Assembly: GCA_938743325.2 (NCBI GenBank)
Contig: OW568871.1
Span: forward strand, 806,001 to 870,000
Source: Pycnococcus provasolii
Lineage: Eukaryota > Chlorophyta > Pseudoscourfieldiophyceae > Pseudoscourfieldiales > Pycnococcaceae
DNA: 64,000 nt
Reading direction: 5' to 3'
Shown here: positions 1 through 10,201 of the stretch, in pieces
Numbering within the stretch: the first letter of the stretch is position 1
How the letters are laid out: every line of letters begins with the position of its first letter
Translations under genes and position numbers: made by a program
The notes under the pieces: model-generated
Databases searched by the model: none
What the model was told of the DNA's origin: nothing
What the model saw: the letters and a program-made list of their open reading frames with translations, nothing else

Positions 1-3000
1 TCTTGCTCCCGCCCGCCGCCTTCTTGCTCCCAGCCGGCGCCGCCGCGTTGGCGCCACCCGCGTCGCCATTCTCCTCATCCTCGATCATCTTCAAAAAATC
101 CTCAAACGCGCCGGGGAAGTAGTCACCCTCGAAGTACGGAAGCTTCGTCGATATAAGCTTCTCGGGCGGATCGTTCGGGCGGCGATGGAAGAGCTGGTCG
201 TACAGGTTTGTGACGCTGTGCACGATTCGCTGCTCGCAAGCCTTGCGCAGCATCGTCAGGTACCACTCGCGCAGCTTGTCCGGCTTCGGCGTCTTCTGCC
301 GCTGCGGGTGGCAGTACAGGATGTAGTCCTCACCCTGCGACGGCGGGCAGCTCCAGATGTACATGCTCGTGAAGCCGCGATTGCGAACGTATTCGAGGTA
401 CCCGAGCATGAGGTCGTGGTAGACGAACGTTCGCAGCGCGCCGCCGTAGGCGCTCGTGCGCTCCGGCGTGAAGTACTTCACGCTGTCGATGTAGCTGAGG
501 TAAATGCGCCGAGAGTTGGGACCCGAGCACCCCTTGTCAAACTCGTGCACGTACATCGTAAAGAGCACGACGTCGACGCCGTCAATCTTCTTGAACAGGA
601 GAATCGCCTTGGACCGGTATGGCATCGTCGAAGGGAAGCCGCTGCCGCCAAACACCTGCAGAAACTTTTCCTTCGTCTCCACTCGCTTCTCCACGCTGCT
701 GACTACGCGGATCGCGAGCTCGCCAGGATTCACGGTTTGCACATCCTTCTCCGCGCAGTTTTCCTTCTTCGCCATATCCGCAACCTCCTGCTTCATGCTC
801 CTCGCCACGCGATCTTCCAGGTAATCGCTGAGCTTCGTCTGCGGGTACTCACACGCGCCCATAAGCGTCTTGGGGCGCTTGTCGATCGGCTTGCGCTTTC
901 CCGTTTCAAGATCCTTGAGGCAGCACAGAGGGCACGTGAACGACACGTCGCCGCCGTCGTTCTGCCTGCCGTTGAAGAGCGCGCAGATCTGGTGGAGCCA
1001 CCGCTCGCACTTGTCGCACTGCACCCACGCCTCCTCCATCTCCTCCTCATTCTTCTTCTTCACCAGCGCCGACTTGGGAATCTGCTTGTCTTCGACAGCA
1101 AACTGAGTCTTCGTGTCCGTGTAGCACTTGTGGCAGTACACCGACTTTGCCATCTGGGCGTTGTTCCCGCCACCCTCGGGCACGGCGTAGTAGTACACCT
1201 GGTGCTTCTTGATGCGCTCGTTGCAACATGTGCACCACATCGGCAGCGGCTCGAACATGAGCTTCTCCTGGCAGCACAGCGCGCACGCCGAGCTGGGATC
1301 CGCCGCGGCGGCGCTGGGATCCGCCTTGGCGCTGGGATCCGCCTTCGCGCCCGTGGGCGTGTTCTCCGACTTCGGGTCAGCCTTCACGGCTGCGGCTGCG
1401 GCATCAGCCGCCGCCTTGGCAGCCGCCGCCTCCGCCTTGGCCTGGGCTCGCTTCCCTCCTCGGCCAACGGATGGCGCAACCTTCTCCTTCTCCTTCTCCT
1501 TCTTCTCCCTCTTGTCTTCCACCTCCACCGGATGTCTCGTGACGGCGATGTGGTGCCTGAGCTGCTCCATCGAGAACGTCTCGACAAGGCTTGCCGTCTC
1601 ATCCTTTTTGGCGCCCTGCGCGCCGCCAACGAGGCCCAGAGTTCCCGCGGCACCCGGACCCGCCGGTCCCGCGGCACCCGGCTCCGTCTTCTGCCTCTTC
1701 ATCGACGCCTGCTGCTGGGCGGCGTACTGCTCCTGCTGCATTCGCCGCTGCTTGTCGAGCTGCTCGCGAACGGGAGCGCACACGGGGCACCGCTGATCCG
1801 TGCACCTCTGGTGATGCTTGAGCAGCTCGCGGCTTCCCACGCAGCGCGGGTACTGGCAGTTGGGAACATTGCACTGCAGGATGTGCTGCCACAGCCTTCT
1901 GGCGACGTGGCAGTGCGGCGTGGTTTGGCACTGCCCCTCCGGCGCCTGGCACTTGCTCGCGTGCCTGAGGAACAGAAGCCATCGCTGCTGCTTGACGATG
2001 TACTGCTGCTGATGTGGCGTGAGCTGCTGAGGATGCATGGCCATCGCGTGGTTGCCCGACGGCGTCTTGCCCGACGCGCCGGGCGGCGGCGGCGGCGGCG
2101 GCGGCGGCGCACCGCCCGGCGGTGCACCCGGGGGTGGCGGTGGAGGGGGCGGTGGTGCGCCCGGCGGGATGCCGTTGCTGTTCTGCGCCCCCGACGCGGC
2201 TGCCGCGGACATGTGAGCAGCGTGCTGCCCGTGTGCCGCCATGCCAGGCGGCGGAGGCACGCCCGGCTGCCCTCTCTGCGCGCCGGGCATTCCCGGCGTT
2301 GGCATCATGCCGTTGCCCGCGCCCATGGGAACCATCCCCTGCGGCGGCACGCCCGGCGCGGCGCCGTGCGGCGACAATCCCATTCCGCTGCCAGCCTGAC
2401 CACGGAGGATTGGCGCGCCATTTTGCATCACCATCGCTCCGCCACCCATCATCGCGCTTTGCGGAGGCGGCGGGCCGGACATGCCTCCTGAATTCGCGCG
2501 CGCGACGCTACCCATGAGAGCAGCGCTGCCGGGCTGCTGCGGCGCATGCGGCATCGTGCCGTACTGCAGCGTGGGAGCCATCGCCATGGCACTCGCGTCT
2601 TTTTGGGGCGCCATGCCATTCGCCATGGGCTGCATCCCCGGCTGCGGCTGCATGATAGCACCCGTGTGCGGAGGTGGCGCGTATCCGTGCGGCGCGGCGT
2701 TGGAAGGGTACATGGCCTGCGCGTGCTGCTGAGGCGCCATCTGCTGCTGCATGTGCTGCTGCTGGCCCACCATAGGAGGCTGTCCGGCCACTGACATGGC
2801 GCCTGCCGACGGCTGGGTCGCCTGCGAAGCCTGCCTGGTCACCATGCGTCGTGCGACGTTCTGCAGGCGGCTTTCCAGCGTGTTCGGGTCGGTGTACTCC
2901 TCCTTCGTGCGTGCTGACTTGTACAGCGCCTCCTCCAGCCTCCGCACAAAGTCAGGGAGCTTATCGCACCACTCCCGTATCACGTTCGGCTTTCTGTGGC

Positions 3001-3427
3001 GAAATAGCTGAAGTCTGCAATGCATTTGTGTCATGGTTGACAATTTTGTTTCGTTTTGAGTGTGTGTACGGTGGTTGTGTAGCGTGTGTGTAGCGTTGGT
3101 TGTGAGACTCTCGTCGTTGTCCTTGGTCAGGAGGTGGTTGCAAATACGAGGTTGAATCGGCACGTACATCTGTTGGATGAGCGCTTTTCGGTCCATAACG
3201 TCTTGGTCAGACTGCCACGTCTTCCAGCTCGCCGTTGTTGCCTGATGATGGTGCTGCTGCTGCCCATGAGCCTGGCCGTGAGGCGGGGGAGGTGGTGGGG
3301 GCGGAGCGGCCGCATTGCCCATGTTTGGGGGCATGGTTGGTGGTCCCACCTGGTTGGTATTGTCTCCCGGCTGTGCGTGGCCACTCGGTAGTGTTGGTAT
3401 TGCCGTTTGCGCACCTGGAAGTGACAT
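1..3427 (-). CDS. HAC1-like: p300/CBP-type histone acetyltransferase (HAC family), 3' end beyond window
   Basis: A nuclear lysine acetyltransferase and transcriptional coactivator. There are two exons, 3427-3168 and 3014-1 (intron GTACGT...TGCAG, phase 2). The start ATG at 3427 directly follows an in-frame TAA. Domain order: a KIX-like helical region at residues ~65-145 (RRLEEALYKSARTKEEY, very like plant HAC proteins, split by the intron); a long Pro/Gln/Met-rich linker; a TAZ1 zinc finger at ~425-505 with regularly spaced Cys/His; a Cys-rich plus PHD-type region at ~660-780 (WVQCDKCERWLHQ); and the HAT core from ~845 (YLEYVRNRGFTSMYIWSCPP and HEFDKGCSGPNSRRIYLSYID). The C-terminal ZZ and TAZ2 fingers expected for the family would lie outside the window. 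The frame stays open to position 1. A long antisense frame over 185-2491 is a codon-bias shadow. Confidence 0.93.
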   Translation of the reverse strand, partial: MSLPGAQTAIPTLPSGHAQPGDNTNQVGPPTMPPNMGNAAAPPPPPPPPHGQAHGQQQHHHQATTASWKTWQSDQDVMDRKALIQQMYVPIQPRICNHLLTKDNDESLTTNATHTLHNHRTHTQNETKLSTMTQMHCRLQLFRHRKPNVIREWCDKLPDFVRRLEEALYKSARTKEEYTDPNTLESRLQNVARRMVTRQASQATQPSAGAMSVAGQPPMVGQQQHMQQQMAPQQHAQAMYPSNAAPHGYAPPPHTGAIMQPQPGMQPMANGMAPQKDASAMAMAPTLQYGTMPHAPQQPGSAALMGSVARANSGGMSGPPPPQSAMMGGGAMVMQNGAPILRGQAGSGMGLSPHGAAPGVPPQGMVPMGAGNGMMPTPGMPGAQRGQPGVPPPPGMAAHGQHAAHMSAAAASGAQNSNGIPPGAPPPPPPPPPGAPPGGAPPPPPPPPPGASGKTPSGNHAMAMHPQQLTPHQQQYIVKQQRWLLFLRHASKCQAPEGQCQTTPHCHVARRLWQHILQCNVPNCQYPRCVGSRELLKHHQRCTDQRCPVCAPVREQLDKQRRMQQEQYAAQQQASMKRQKTEPGAAGPAGPGAAGTLGLVGGAQGAKKDETASLVETFSMEQLRHHIAVTRHPVEVEDKREKKEKEKEKVAPSVGRGGKRAQAKAEAAAAKAAADAAAAAVKADPKSENTPTGAKADPSAKADPSAAAADPSSACALCCQEKLMFEPLPMWCTCCNERIKKHQVYYYAVPEGGGNNAQMAKSVYCHKCYTDTKTQFAVEDKQIPKSALVKKKNEEEMEEAWVQCDKCERWLHQICALFNGRQNDGGDVSFTCPLCCLKDLETGKRKPIDKRPKTLMGACEYPQTKLSDYLEDRVARSMKQEVADMAKKENCAEKDVQTVNPGELAIRVVSSVEKRVETKEKFLQVFGGSGFPSTMPYRSKAILLFKKIDGVDVVLFTMYVHEFDKGCSGPNSRRIYLSYIDSVKYFTPERTSAYGGALRTFVYHDLMLGYLEYVRNRGFTSMYIWSCPPSQGEDYILYCHPQRQKTPKPDKLREWYLTMLRKACEQRIVHSVTNLYDQLFHRRPNDPPEKLISTKLPYFEGDYFPGAFEDFLKMIEDEENGDAGGANAAAPAGSKKAAGGSK

Positions 3428-4314
3428 TTACGGTTGTATGGCGTTCGCCAGGTGTCTTGAAGTGCGCGTCTTTTCTTTTTTCGAAGGTTCTCACGGGTGG
3501 GTGGCTATCTGTATCTGTTGTGTACCGAGATGTGTGTTGTTTTTTGAGATGGCACCGTTAGAAGAAAGTTCAGAGTGCGTAGGTTTTAATGGCGCTTCAA
3601 TCGTCTCGGATGAGGCTATGTGTAAGCGAGGGTAGAAAAGAGCGTACGAGGATGTGTTTTTAGCGCGAGGCCATGGCGAGGAGGGGCGCGCCAACGGGGA
3701 GGGAGGGGGAGAGGGGGAGAGGGGAGGAGGAGGAGGAGGAGGAGGGACCTGGGAGGGGTTTTTCTGCTCGCCCTCCTCCTTCTTCTTCTTCCCGAGTCCC
3801 TGTTTCGGGCCCCAGAAATGGAAACTTAAACCCACCTTCTTCGGCACAAAATGCTTCGGCCCTGGAAATAATGGAATGGAGGCGAGGAGAGCAGGTTTCC
3901 TTTTTTAGTTCAGGATTTTACCCAAAGTTTGGGTCCTCTTGAAGGAAGAAATTCGACGTTTTTTCGGGTTTTTTTTTTTTTTTTCCGCGTGGTTACCAAT
4001 TCATCCACACAATCGCGAGGGTGGTAGACTCGCGCGCCTTTTATCAGGTTTGTTATGATGAATTTCATGGCGTCGACGCTCACGTGCTTTGCCTTCTGTG
4101 TGCCGCGCCGCACAGACGTTGATACTTTATTTTTTCAGGAATTTGTGGATTTGTGCACAGCCGCCCTGCAGCCGCGGCAAAAATACAAAAATGCTTGACC
4201 AACAAGGCGTGCGCCCCACCCCAAGAATCAAAGCTTGAAAAAAATGGGGGTTACAAGTCGGGGTTACGTGCTCGCGCCTCCACAGGTGATTTCCACTCTC
4301 ACCTTCGCGCACTG
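3428..4314. other. Intergenic, divergent promoter region
   Basis: About 890 bp between the divergently transcribed HAC and SecE-like genes. It contains a purine-rich run around 3690-3750 (GGAGG-type repeats), an adjacent pyrimidine run, and a T-tract near 3970-3985. No coding signal stands out. Short open frames here are low-complexity. The true leader of the downstream gene probably begins around 4130-4310. Confidence 0.5.
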
Positions 4315-5088
4315 ATGATGCTCTGTCGCCGCCACGCACACGTGCGCGCCCATGGTCGGAGCGGAGCGGCAGCCACGTGGCGGCAACACCACCACCACCA
4401 CCACCACCAACAACAACAACAACGTGTTGTTCCTTCTGCACGGCGACAGAACCAGCAACATACGCGGATTCAGCAGACGAAAACACGCCTTTCAGCAGCG
4501 CGAAACGACTCCGACGACGACTTCTTTGACACGACGCGATCGACGCTCGGAACGGCACAGCCATACCGTCCCAACGACGGAGGACGAAGGAGACAGCTGA
4601 GAAACCCTCTGGCGGGAAGCAGCTTCGTGCAGCTGTTCACGTGGCCGTTCGAGCTCACCGTTCGCCTGCTCATCGGGAACCTCATCATCGCCTTCCCGCC
4701 GTACCGCGTGCTTGTGGCGTCGAGTGTCCCGCAGTTCTACGCGCCGGGAGAAACGCGCACACTCGTCGAATACCTGGATGCCATGCCCGCCGAGCAGGTG
4801 GACAACCTTGTCGCGCTCGTAGCCAACTGGCAGTGCTGGAGTCGCAACATCGGCTTGCTTGGGTGCATGCTTTCGTTCGCGAGCTTCCTACGTGACCAGC
4901 CAGCTCAGCTGAGTGCCGTATCATGGCCCGGACCACGCCAGGTGGCATCCAGCTCGCTTCTTGTCATCGCATTCGCCGCGGTATTCGTCGTGTTTCTCAC
5001 CACCGTTGACCTTGCAAGCATGCGCCTTCTGAAGTGGGCGGTGGCTGTGCGAAGTGCAAAGACTGGCATCTTTTTCCCTGCAGCTTAA
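4315..5088 (+). CDS. SecE-like membrane protein (possible plastid or organellar translocase subunit)
   Basis: 257 aa from the first ATG (4315; a second ATG sits at 4318). The first ~95 residues are basic and low-complexity with poly-His/poly-Gln, compatible with an organellar leader. Two hydrophobic stretches follow (~residues 115-140 and ~185-205). The C-terminal ~45 residues resemble the SecE core: a V-x-WP-x-x-x-x-V signature (AVSWPGPRQVASSSLLVIAF) running into a membrane helix that ends FLTTVDLASMRLLKW, as in bacterial and plastid SecE. SecE stabilises the SecY protein-conducting channel. The middle of the protein is longer than in known SecE1/SecE2 and I do not recognise it, so this could be another three-helix membrane protein with a chance WP motif. 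Confidence 0.45.
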   Translation: MMLCRRHAHVRAHGRSGAAATWRQHHHHHHHQQQQQRVVPSARRQNQQHTRIQQTKTRLSAARNDSDDDFFDTTRSTLGTAQPYRPNDGGRRRQLRNPLAGSSFVQLFTWPFELTVRLLIGNLIIAFPPYRVLVASSVPQFYAPGETRTLVEYLDAMPAEQVDNLVALVANWQCWSRNIGLLGCMLSFASFLRDQPAQLSAVSWPGPRQVASSSLLVIAFAAVFVVFLTTVDLASMRLLKWAVAVRSAKTGIFFPAA

Positions 5089-5172
5089 GTAACCATGTAG
5101 AAGTACGTTCAAAAAAACAAAAAAATTCATGTTTATTATTACTTGACGCTATTGTTTTTACCCAAACGGGTT

Positions 5173-5922
5173 TCAACGAGGTTGTCCAAACTCAACAGGC
5201 AGCTCCGTGGCACCCTCGTAAAACTGCTCGATGCCGTAGTAGTCGCGCTCCGACGGCGTGAAGACGTGCACAACCACGTCACCAAAGTCGAGTAGTTGCC
5301 ACTGCGACCGTCCTTTGGGCGTTTGTGCGGTTTCCCTGCCACGTGCCGTGGCACACTTCTGACACCGGTCGACCATGGCGTCTAGCTGCGGCTGCGAGAA
5401 TCCGGATGCGACGACGAATATGCTGGTCCAGTAGATGATGCGCGATACGTCGTACACGCGCACATCCTCCGCCTTGACGAGGTCCATAGCCTTTGCCAAT
5501 TCGACGGCAAATGCGCGCGAGTCTTCGTCCGAGACGAGTCCTTGCTCGTCCAGGTCGGCGTTGACGGCGCCGTCCTTTTCGTCTTCGTCCCACGATACGT
5601 CGCCCGCCTCATCCTCGTACCCTTCCATTTCCATCATCGCGAGCTCATCTGCGGTCAGGTCGAGCTCGGCGAGCAGCATCGCCTGCTCTCGCTCGTATTC
5701 CTCGCTGTTTTCTGGTTCGTTCTCCTCCTCCTCCTCCGACGATGACGCCGCCGCGGACGACGCCGCCTGTGCGTGTGTTCTCCAACGGCACGGTGCGGAT
5801 TCATACGCGTGCAAGTCGCCGTGACGTCTCTTTTGGTGGAGGCAGAAGCGTCGTGCTATGCGCGGCGCACCAGCACGACTATGCGTCGACGACAAACGCT
5901 TAACAGGAGTCAGCGACGGCAT
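5173..5922 (-). CDS. Ribosomal silencing factor RsfS / Iojap, organelle-type
   Basis: 249 aa. The C-terminal ~110 residues (from DEDSRAFAVELAKAMDLVKA) form the Iojap/RsfS fold, including RIIYWTSIFVVASGFSQPQ and WQLLDFGDVVVHVFTPSERD and ending YYGIEQFYEGA. RsfS binds uL14 on the large subunit and blocks 30S joining. Plant Iojap is plastid-located. A 120-residue N-terminal extension begins with a Ser/Arg-rich leader and then a strongly acidic segment (SSSEEEEENEPEN), consistent with a transit peptide plus linker as in plant homologues. The first ATG in frame is at 5922. It is tail-to-tail with the SecE-like gene (84 bp). A CCCTAA array lies about 160 bp upstream. Confidence 0.88.
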   Translation of the reverse strand: MPSLTPVKRLSSTHSRAGAPRIARRFCLHQKRRHGDLHAYESAPCRWRTHAQAASSAAASSSEEEEENEPENSEEYEREQAMLLAELDLTADELAMMEMEGYEDEAGDVSWDEDEKDGAVNADLDEQGLVSDEDSRAFAVELAKAMDLVKAEDVRVYDVSRIIYWTSIFVVASGFSQPQLDAMVDRCQKCATARGRETAQTPKGRSQWQLLDFGDVVVHVFTPSERDYYGIEQFYEGATELPVEFGQPR

Positions 5923-6080
5923 AGCGAGTGAAGATGAAACCACGGCAGAATGAAGCAAAAAGTGGGGAAAAAGTGGATAAAAAGGGCACAAGAAGAGAAA
6001 GCGGAGCAGAAGAAGAGGGGAGGGAGGGAGGGAGGGGACCAGGCGGCTGGAACAAGCGGATAAAAGGGACCAAAAAGCAT

Positions 6081-6126
6081 CCCTAACCCTAACCCTAACC
6101 CTAACAGCCCTAACCCTAACCCTAAC
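6081..6126 (+). repeat. Interstitial telomere-type repeat (CCCTAA)n
   Basis: Seven CCCTAA units in two blocks separated by CAGC. The array sits in the 269-bp gap between the RsfS start codon (5922) and the stop of the RCC1-like gene (6192). Read on the RsfS coding strand it is TTAGGG, about 160 bp upstream of the ATG. Confidence 0.95.
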
Positions 6127-6191
6127 AGCAGCACCCGTTCAGCAGCAACCACAACAACGTGGCAAACTTAATACAACGACTAGTTAAGTAG

Positions 6192-7232
6192 TTACAGGAT
6201 GTGCACATCGGTCATGAAGGGAAAGTTGGCGCTGAGAGTGGCGTACTCGTCCACCTCGTACTCCTCGTCGTGCTCTGGAGTCGGCGCTTCGCCGTCGTAG
6301 TTGGCGCCCCAGCACGCAATACTGCCGTCGCGTCGGATCGCCAACGAGTGAAAGTCACCCGCGGCGATGGCGACGAAGTCGCCTTGTATGCCGTCGGGAG
6401 GCGCCTGACCGTTGGTGTTGCGTCCCCAGCACGCGATGCTGCCGTCGCGTTGCAGCGCGAGCGAGTGAGCGATACCCGCGGCGATGGCGACGAAGTCGCC
6501 TTGTATGCCGTCCGGAGGCGCCTCGCCGTCGTAGTTGCGTCCCCTGCACGCGATGCTGCCGTCGCGTCGGATCGCCAGAGTGTGAGCGGCACCCGCGGCG
6601 ACCATGATGAAGTCGCCTTGTATGCCGCCAGGAGGCGCCTTGCCGTACTCGTTGTCGCCCCAGCACGCGATGCTGCCGTCGCGTTGCAGCGCGAGCGAGT
6701 GAAAGTCGCCCGCGGCGACCATGATGAAGTCGCCTTGTATGCCATCTGGAGGCGCTTGGTCGTACTCGTTGTCGCCCCAGCACGCGATGCTGCCATTGCG
6801 TTGCAGCGCCAACGAGTGAGCGCCACCCGCGGCGATGGCGACGAATCCACCTTGTATGCCGTCGGGAGGCGCCTGGCCGGCGCCGTTGCGTCCCCAGCAC
6901 GCAATATTGCCGTCGCGTTGTAGCGCTAGCGTGTGGCTATGACCCGCGGCGACCATGACGAAGTCGCCTTGTATGCCGTCTGGAGAATCTTGGTCTTCAA
7001 CGCCTCCCCAGCACGCGATGCTTCCGTTCTTTCGGAGAGCGAGCGAGAAATCTAGACGTGCAGCAATGTTCGCGTTGGCTCGCGACGTGGTTATGCGAAG
7101 CTGCTCGTCGCGCTCCTTGACGATTGCGAGTCGTCGTGGCTTGTGCACGACGACGAGCCATTCGCGCCAGACGTCGATGGCGGCGTCTCGCAGGCTATGT
7201 TCGGCACCACCGCTCGTTTCCACGGCAGCCAT
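6192..7232 (-). CDS. RCC1-like seven-bladed beta-propeller protein
   Basis: 346 aa. Residues ~1-55 form a helical, charged leader (DVWREWLVVVHKPRRLAIVK). Seven tandem repeats of 39 aa follow, each of the form SLAL-x-R-DGSIACWG-xN-x-x-GQAPPDGIQGDF, giving a complete RCC1/alpha-tubulin-suppressor-type propeller, and the last repeat ends in an acidic tail. The CWG core and the QAPPDG turn mark it as a lineage-specific expanded subgroup rather than true RCC1. Repeat six has CRG in one copy instead of CWG. The repeat period (117 nt) keeps all frames open, so antisense frames here are meaningless. A paralogue with the same layout lies at 54071-55084. No signal peptide is seen; the molecular role is unknown. 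Confidence 0.85.
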   Translation of the reverse strand: MAAVETSGGAEHSLRDAAIDVWREWLVVVHKPRRLAIVKERDEQLRITTSRANANIAARLDFSLALRKNGSIACWGGVEDQDSPDGIQGDFVMVAAGHSHTLALQRDGNIACWGRNGAGQAPPDGIQGGFVAIAAGGAHSLALQRNGSIACWGDNEYDQAPPDGIQGDFIMVAAGDFHSLALQRDGSIACWGDNEYGKAPPGGIQGDFIMVAAGAAHTLAIRRDGSIACRGRNYDGEAPPDGIQGDFVAIAAGIAHSLALQRDGSIACWGRNTNGQAPPDGIQGDFVAIAAGDFHSLAIRRDGSIACWGANYDGEAPTPEHDEEYEVDEYATLSANFPFMTDVHIL

Positions 7233-7515
7233 GTTGGAGGAAGCAGCTACTCATAACACGACTGACGGAAGACGAAGTGAGCAAGAAGCAAAAAGCGACA
7301 AAAGGGACTAAAAAGTAGGCCTCGTAACCTCCGTGTCCGGGGATCCCCCTTAGTGTGGTGGAGGCGTGAATTCGTTTTGAACGCCCTGCCCCCAGGGGCT
7401 CATTCCCCTTCTGGTCGTCGCCCTTTCCTTTCCCTCCCCTAGTCCCCTCCCGCTGCCCGGTTCTCCCAGCACTCTACATACTCCCTCCTGGGGAAGCCTG
7501 CTCGCCTTTCGAAGC

Positions 7516-10151
7516 ATGGCCACCGCGGCCGCTTCGTTTCTCGCGCAGTCGAACGATGAAAACGAGGAGTACGGCGACGACGACTTCGAAGAATACAACG
7601 AAGACTGTACGTTACGTTTGTTTATCTTTTGTTCTGATTTGGTTTTGATTCGATTGATTTGTCATCTCTGATTTGTTGACTCACGTTCCCCCTCCCTTCT
7701 TGCCTTGCCTTTCCTTTCCTTTTCTTTTCTTGTATAGACGACGAGGACTTCGAGGATGAAGATGACGACGACGACGACGACAACGAGGAAAATAACCAGC
7801 CGCTGCCTGCCACAGCAGCTAACAACACGTTTGCAGCGAAACCGGCCGCCTTGCCGCCGGCACCGAGTGCACCCAAGTTTCAGAACCAACAGCAGCAGCA
7901 GCAGCAGCCGACGACGACGACGACGACGACGAACAAGCAACCTGTCGACCCGCGCGACGCGCTCATGGCAGCTCTCGCGGCGGAAAACGAACAGGCGCTC
8001 GCGTACCACAACTCAAGGCCGCAAATGCAAGACCTCGCGAAAATGCAACCGGCTCCTGAGCTGCAGCAGAGGACCGTCGTCAGCCTCGCGGACATACAGG
8101 ACAACCTCGGAATCACCGACGCACAGAAGGAAGTCTTAAGCGCGAGAAGAGAACGGTGGAACGCGCTCATGCGAAGAGTCAAGCTGCAGCAAAAGGCCAT
8201 CGACGAAATGATCGACCTGTCGCCAGTAACCGCGGCGCAGCTGTACGCCACGGGACGAAGCGTCTACGCCAACCTGGAGATCAAGGGCACGCAGACGAAC
8301 GACGACGCCACGGAGATGGAGACGCAGACGGAGACGTGGGAGGGAAGCGACGCCGCGTCGCAAGTTCCAGAGGACCTTGGTGTAAGCCGCGAGGCGATCG
8401 AGGCGTCCGCTAAGGGTGGCGCAGCCGCAAAGAGGAAGGCGGCGGCAGCCAGAAGGAGTCTCCTCAGAAGATCGGACGCAGGCCAGGCGTCCGGCGCACT
8501 CGGGCTTGCCGAGCAGCGCCTCCAGTCGTTCATGATGCGATGCGGTGGCGTTGTCGACAAGCTGCTCGACGAACGCGACATGCGCCGCAACGCGCCAAAG
8601 TCAAGCAGTCAGGCACCCTCCTCCGCCGGCGACGTGCAGTCGCTCAGCGCCGCATCCATCCCGTTCGCATGCTCGCCACGCCTCGACGCGCGCGCTGTCA
8701 CCGCACTGACGTTTGGAATGGGCGCTAATGGCGAGCTTCTGTTGGCCGTGGCGTACGATCCAAGAAGAGGAGCCGCCGGTGCACCCGACGGCGACACAAC
8801 ACAAATTGAGGCGTCGATGAGCTTGGTGGCAATCTGGATCGTGTCGCACGAGCGGCTTGCGGCGGGCAGCCTGCCCGCGGCACCCGAGCACATGCTGTGC
8901 ACCGAGGGATCGTGCCGCAGCCTGTGCTGGATTACAAGCCACGCCCTTGTGGCGGGACTCGCGCACGGCGGGCTGTGCGCGTGGGACATTCGCGAAACGA
9001 GCGCAGTGCTTGGCAGCGACGGAAGGGCAGACTTGGCATCTCGTGCAGGTGCGACAGTGGTGCCTCACCCGCCGCCGATCCTGCCGATGTACACGACAGA
9101 GTACGACCCATCTCTCTCGTGCGGCGGCGAAGTGTGCGCCCTCTCGCTTGTTCTAACCTCCACCGCAGGCGGTGCATCGTCCTCTTCGTCGTCGTCGTCG
9201 GCGTCGACGTCGGCGTCTTCTTCTTCGTCGTCGTCAGCTGCGGGGTCCCAATTCATATCACTTGACACGTGGGGCCGAGCATCCGTTTGGATGCTACTTT
9301 CGCTCGGTGCCGCGGACCTGGAGGGTGCCAACTCGGACTTTGGTCTTCGCATCGGCGGGCGCATTCGAATGATTCAGGTGGCGGACCACCTGCCGCTCGG
9401 CGCAGGCTCTTTCGCCACGGGCGAGGTGATGCTCGGCCAGAGGGATGTCTCGGGCCGTCGCCTGCTCGATCGCATCTACACGCCATCTCTCGCGACGCTG
9501 CCGGCTGAGCAGAATGAATTCATCGTCGCCGCCGACGGAGGGCGCTGCCTGAAGGGTGCCCGTTACAGCCGACCATCGGCACCACGCACGTACTACGTCA
9601 ACGACGACCCGATCGAAAGCAGGAGCGGCAGCGAGAGCGCGGACAACGTCGTCAGCGTGGACGCATCGCCCTTCATTCCCGGCGTGTTTGCCGCCGCTCA
9701 CGAGGGTGGATGCCTCGCAGTGCACCACCGCGATCGCGCTCCCGCCCTTCTCGCGTGGCGCGACTTTGCGGCGGGACTGAGATGTGTGCGGTGGTCACAG
9801 GGCAAGCCTGGCGTGCTCTTTGCGCTCGACGACGACGGCAGCGTGCACATCTTCGATTTACTTGCGGAAACGCGGCGTTCAAGCGCCGTTGAATCGTTCG
9901 GCGCGGGCGCGGGACGACCCATTCACCTCGTGGTGCCAAGCCTCGCTGCGATCGGGCAGCTGAAGGGTGCGGCGCCTGGCCTAACGAGCCTTGCGGCGAG
10001 CACGTTCGCCGTCGCGTACGACGACGGATTGGTGCGCGCACACGCCTTCTCAAATCGCTTCTGTGCACAGACTACGACTAACGTCGACGCGGAGCGCTCT
10101 CAGATGCTTGCCGTGCTCGGCCTTGCTGAGGCGGGGACGACAGGCTCATGA
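7516..10151 (+). CDS. WDR60/DYNC2I1-like: Dynein-2 intermediate chain, WDR60-like (retrograde IFT motor)
   Basis: Two exons, 7516-7606 and 7738-10151 (131-bp intron GTACGT...TATAG, phase 1), giving 834 aa. The spliced N-terminus has the acidic aromatic motif EEYGDDDFEEYNEDYDEDFE, typical of WDR60. A helical region follows (LGLAEQRLQSFMMRCGGVVD). The C-terminal half is a WD-repeat propeller with intermediate-chain features: LLLAVAYDPRRG, VAIWIVSHERL, CTEGSCRSLCWITSHALVAGL and GGLCAWDIRE. The protein would join the dynein-2 heavy chain for retrograde intraflagellar transport. A long Ser run at ~residues 555-580 is low complexity. The other possibility is another dynein intermediate chain (WDR34 type), but the acidic YDDDFE leader favours WDR60. 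Confidence 0.78.
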
Positions 10152-10201
10152 TTAGTATTTTAACAAGAAATGAATACGAAGATTCCAAAATATTTACTTC
10201 A

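Noticed and set aside
185-2491. 768-codon open frame on the plus strand
   Set aside because: Exactly antisense to the HAC acetyltransferase, whose TAZ, PHD and HAT motifs are unmistakable on the minus strand. The plus frame is low-complexity and Arg/Leu-rich.
3491-3847. 118-codon minus-strand frame with a Pro run
   Set aside because: Low-complexity purine/pyrimidine tract between divergent genes; no conserved feature.
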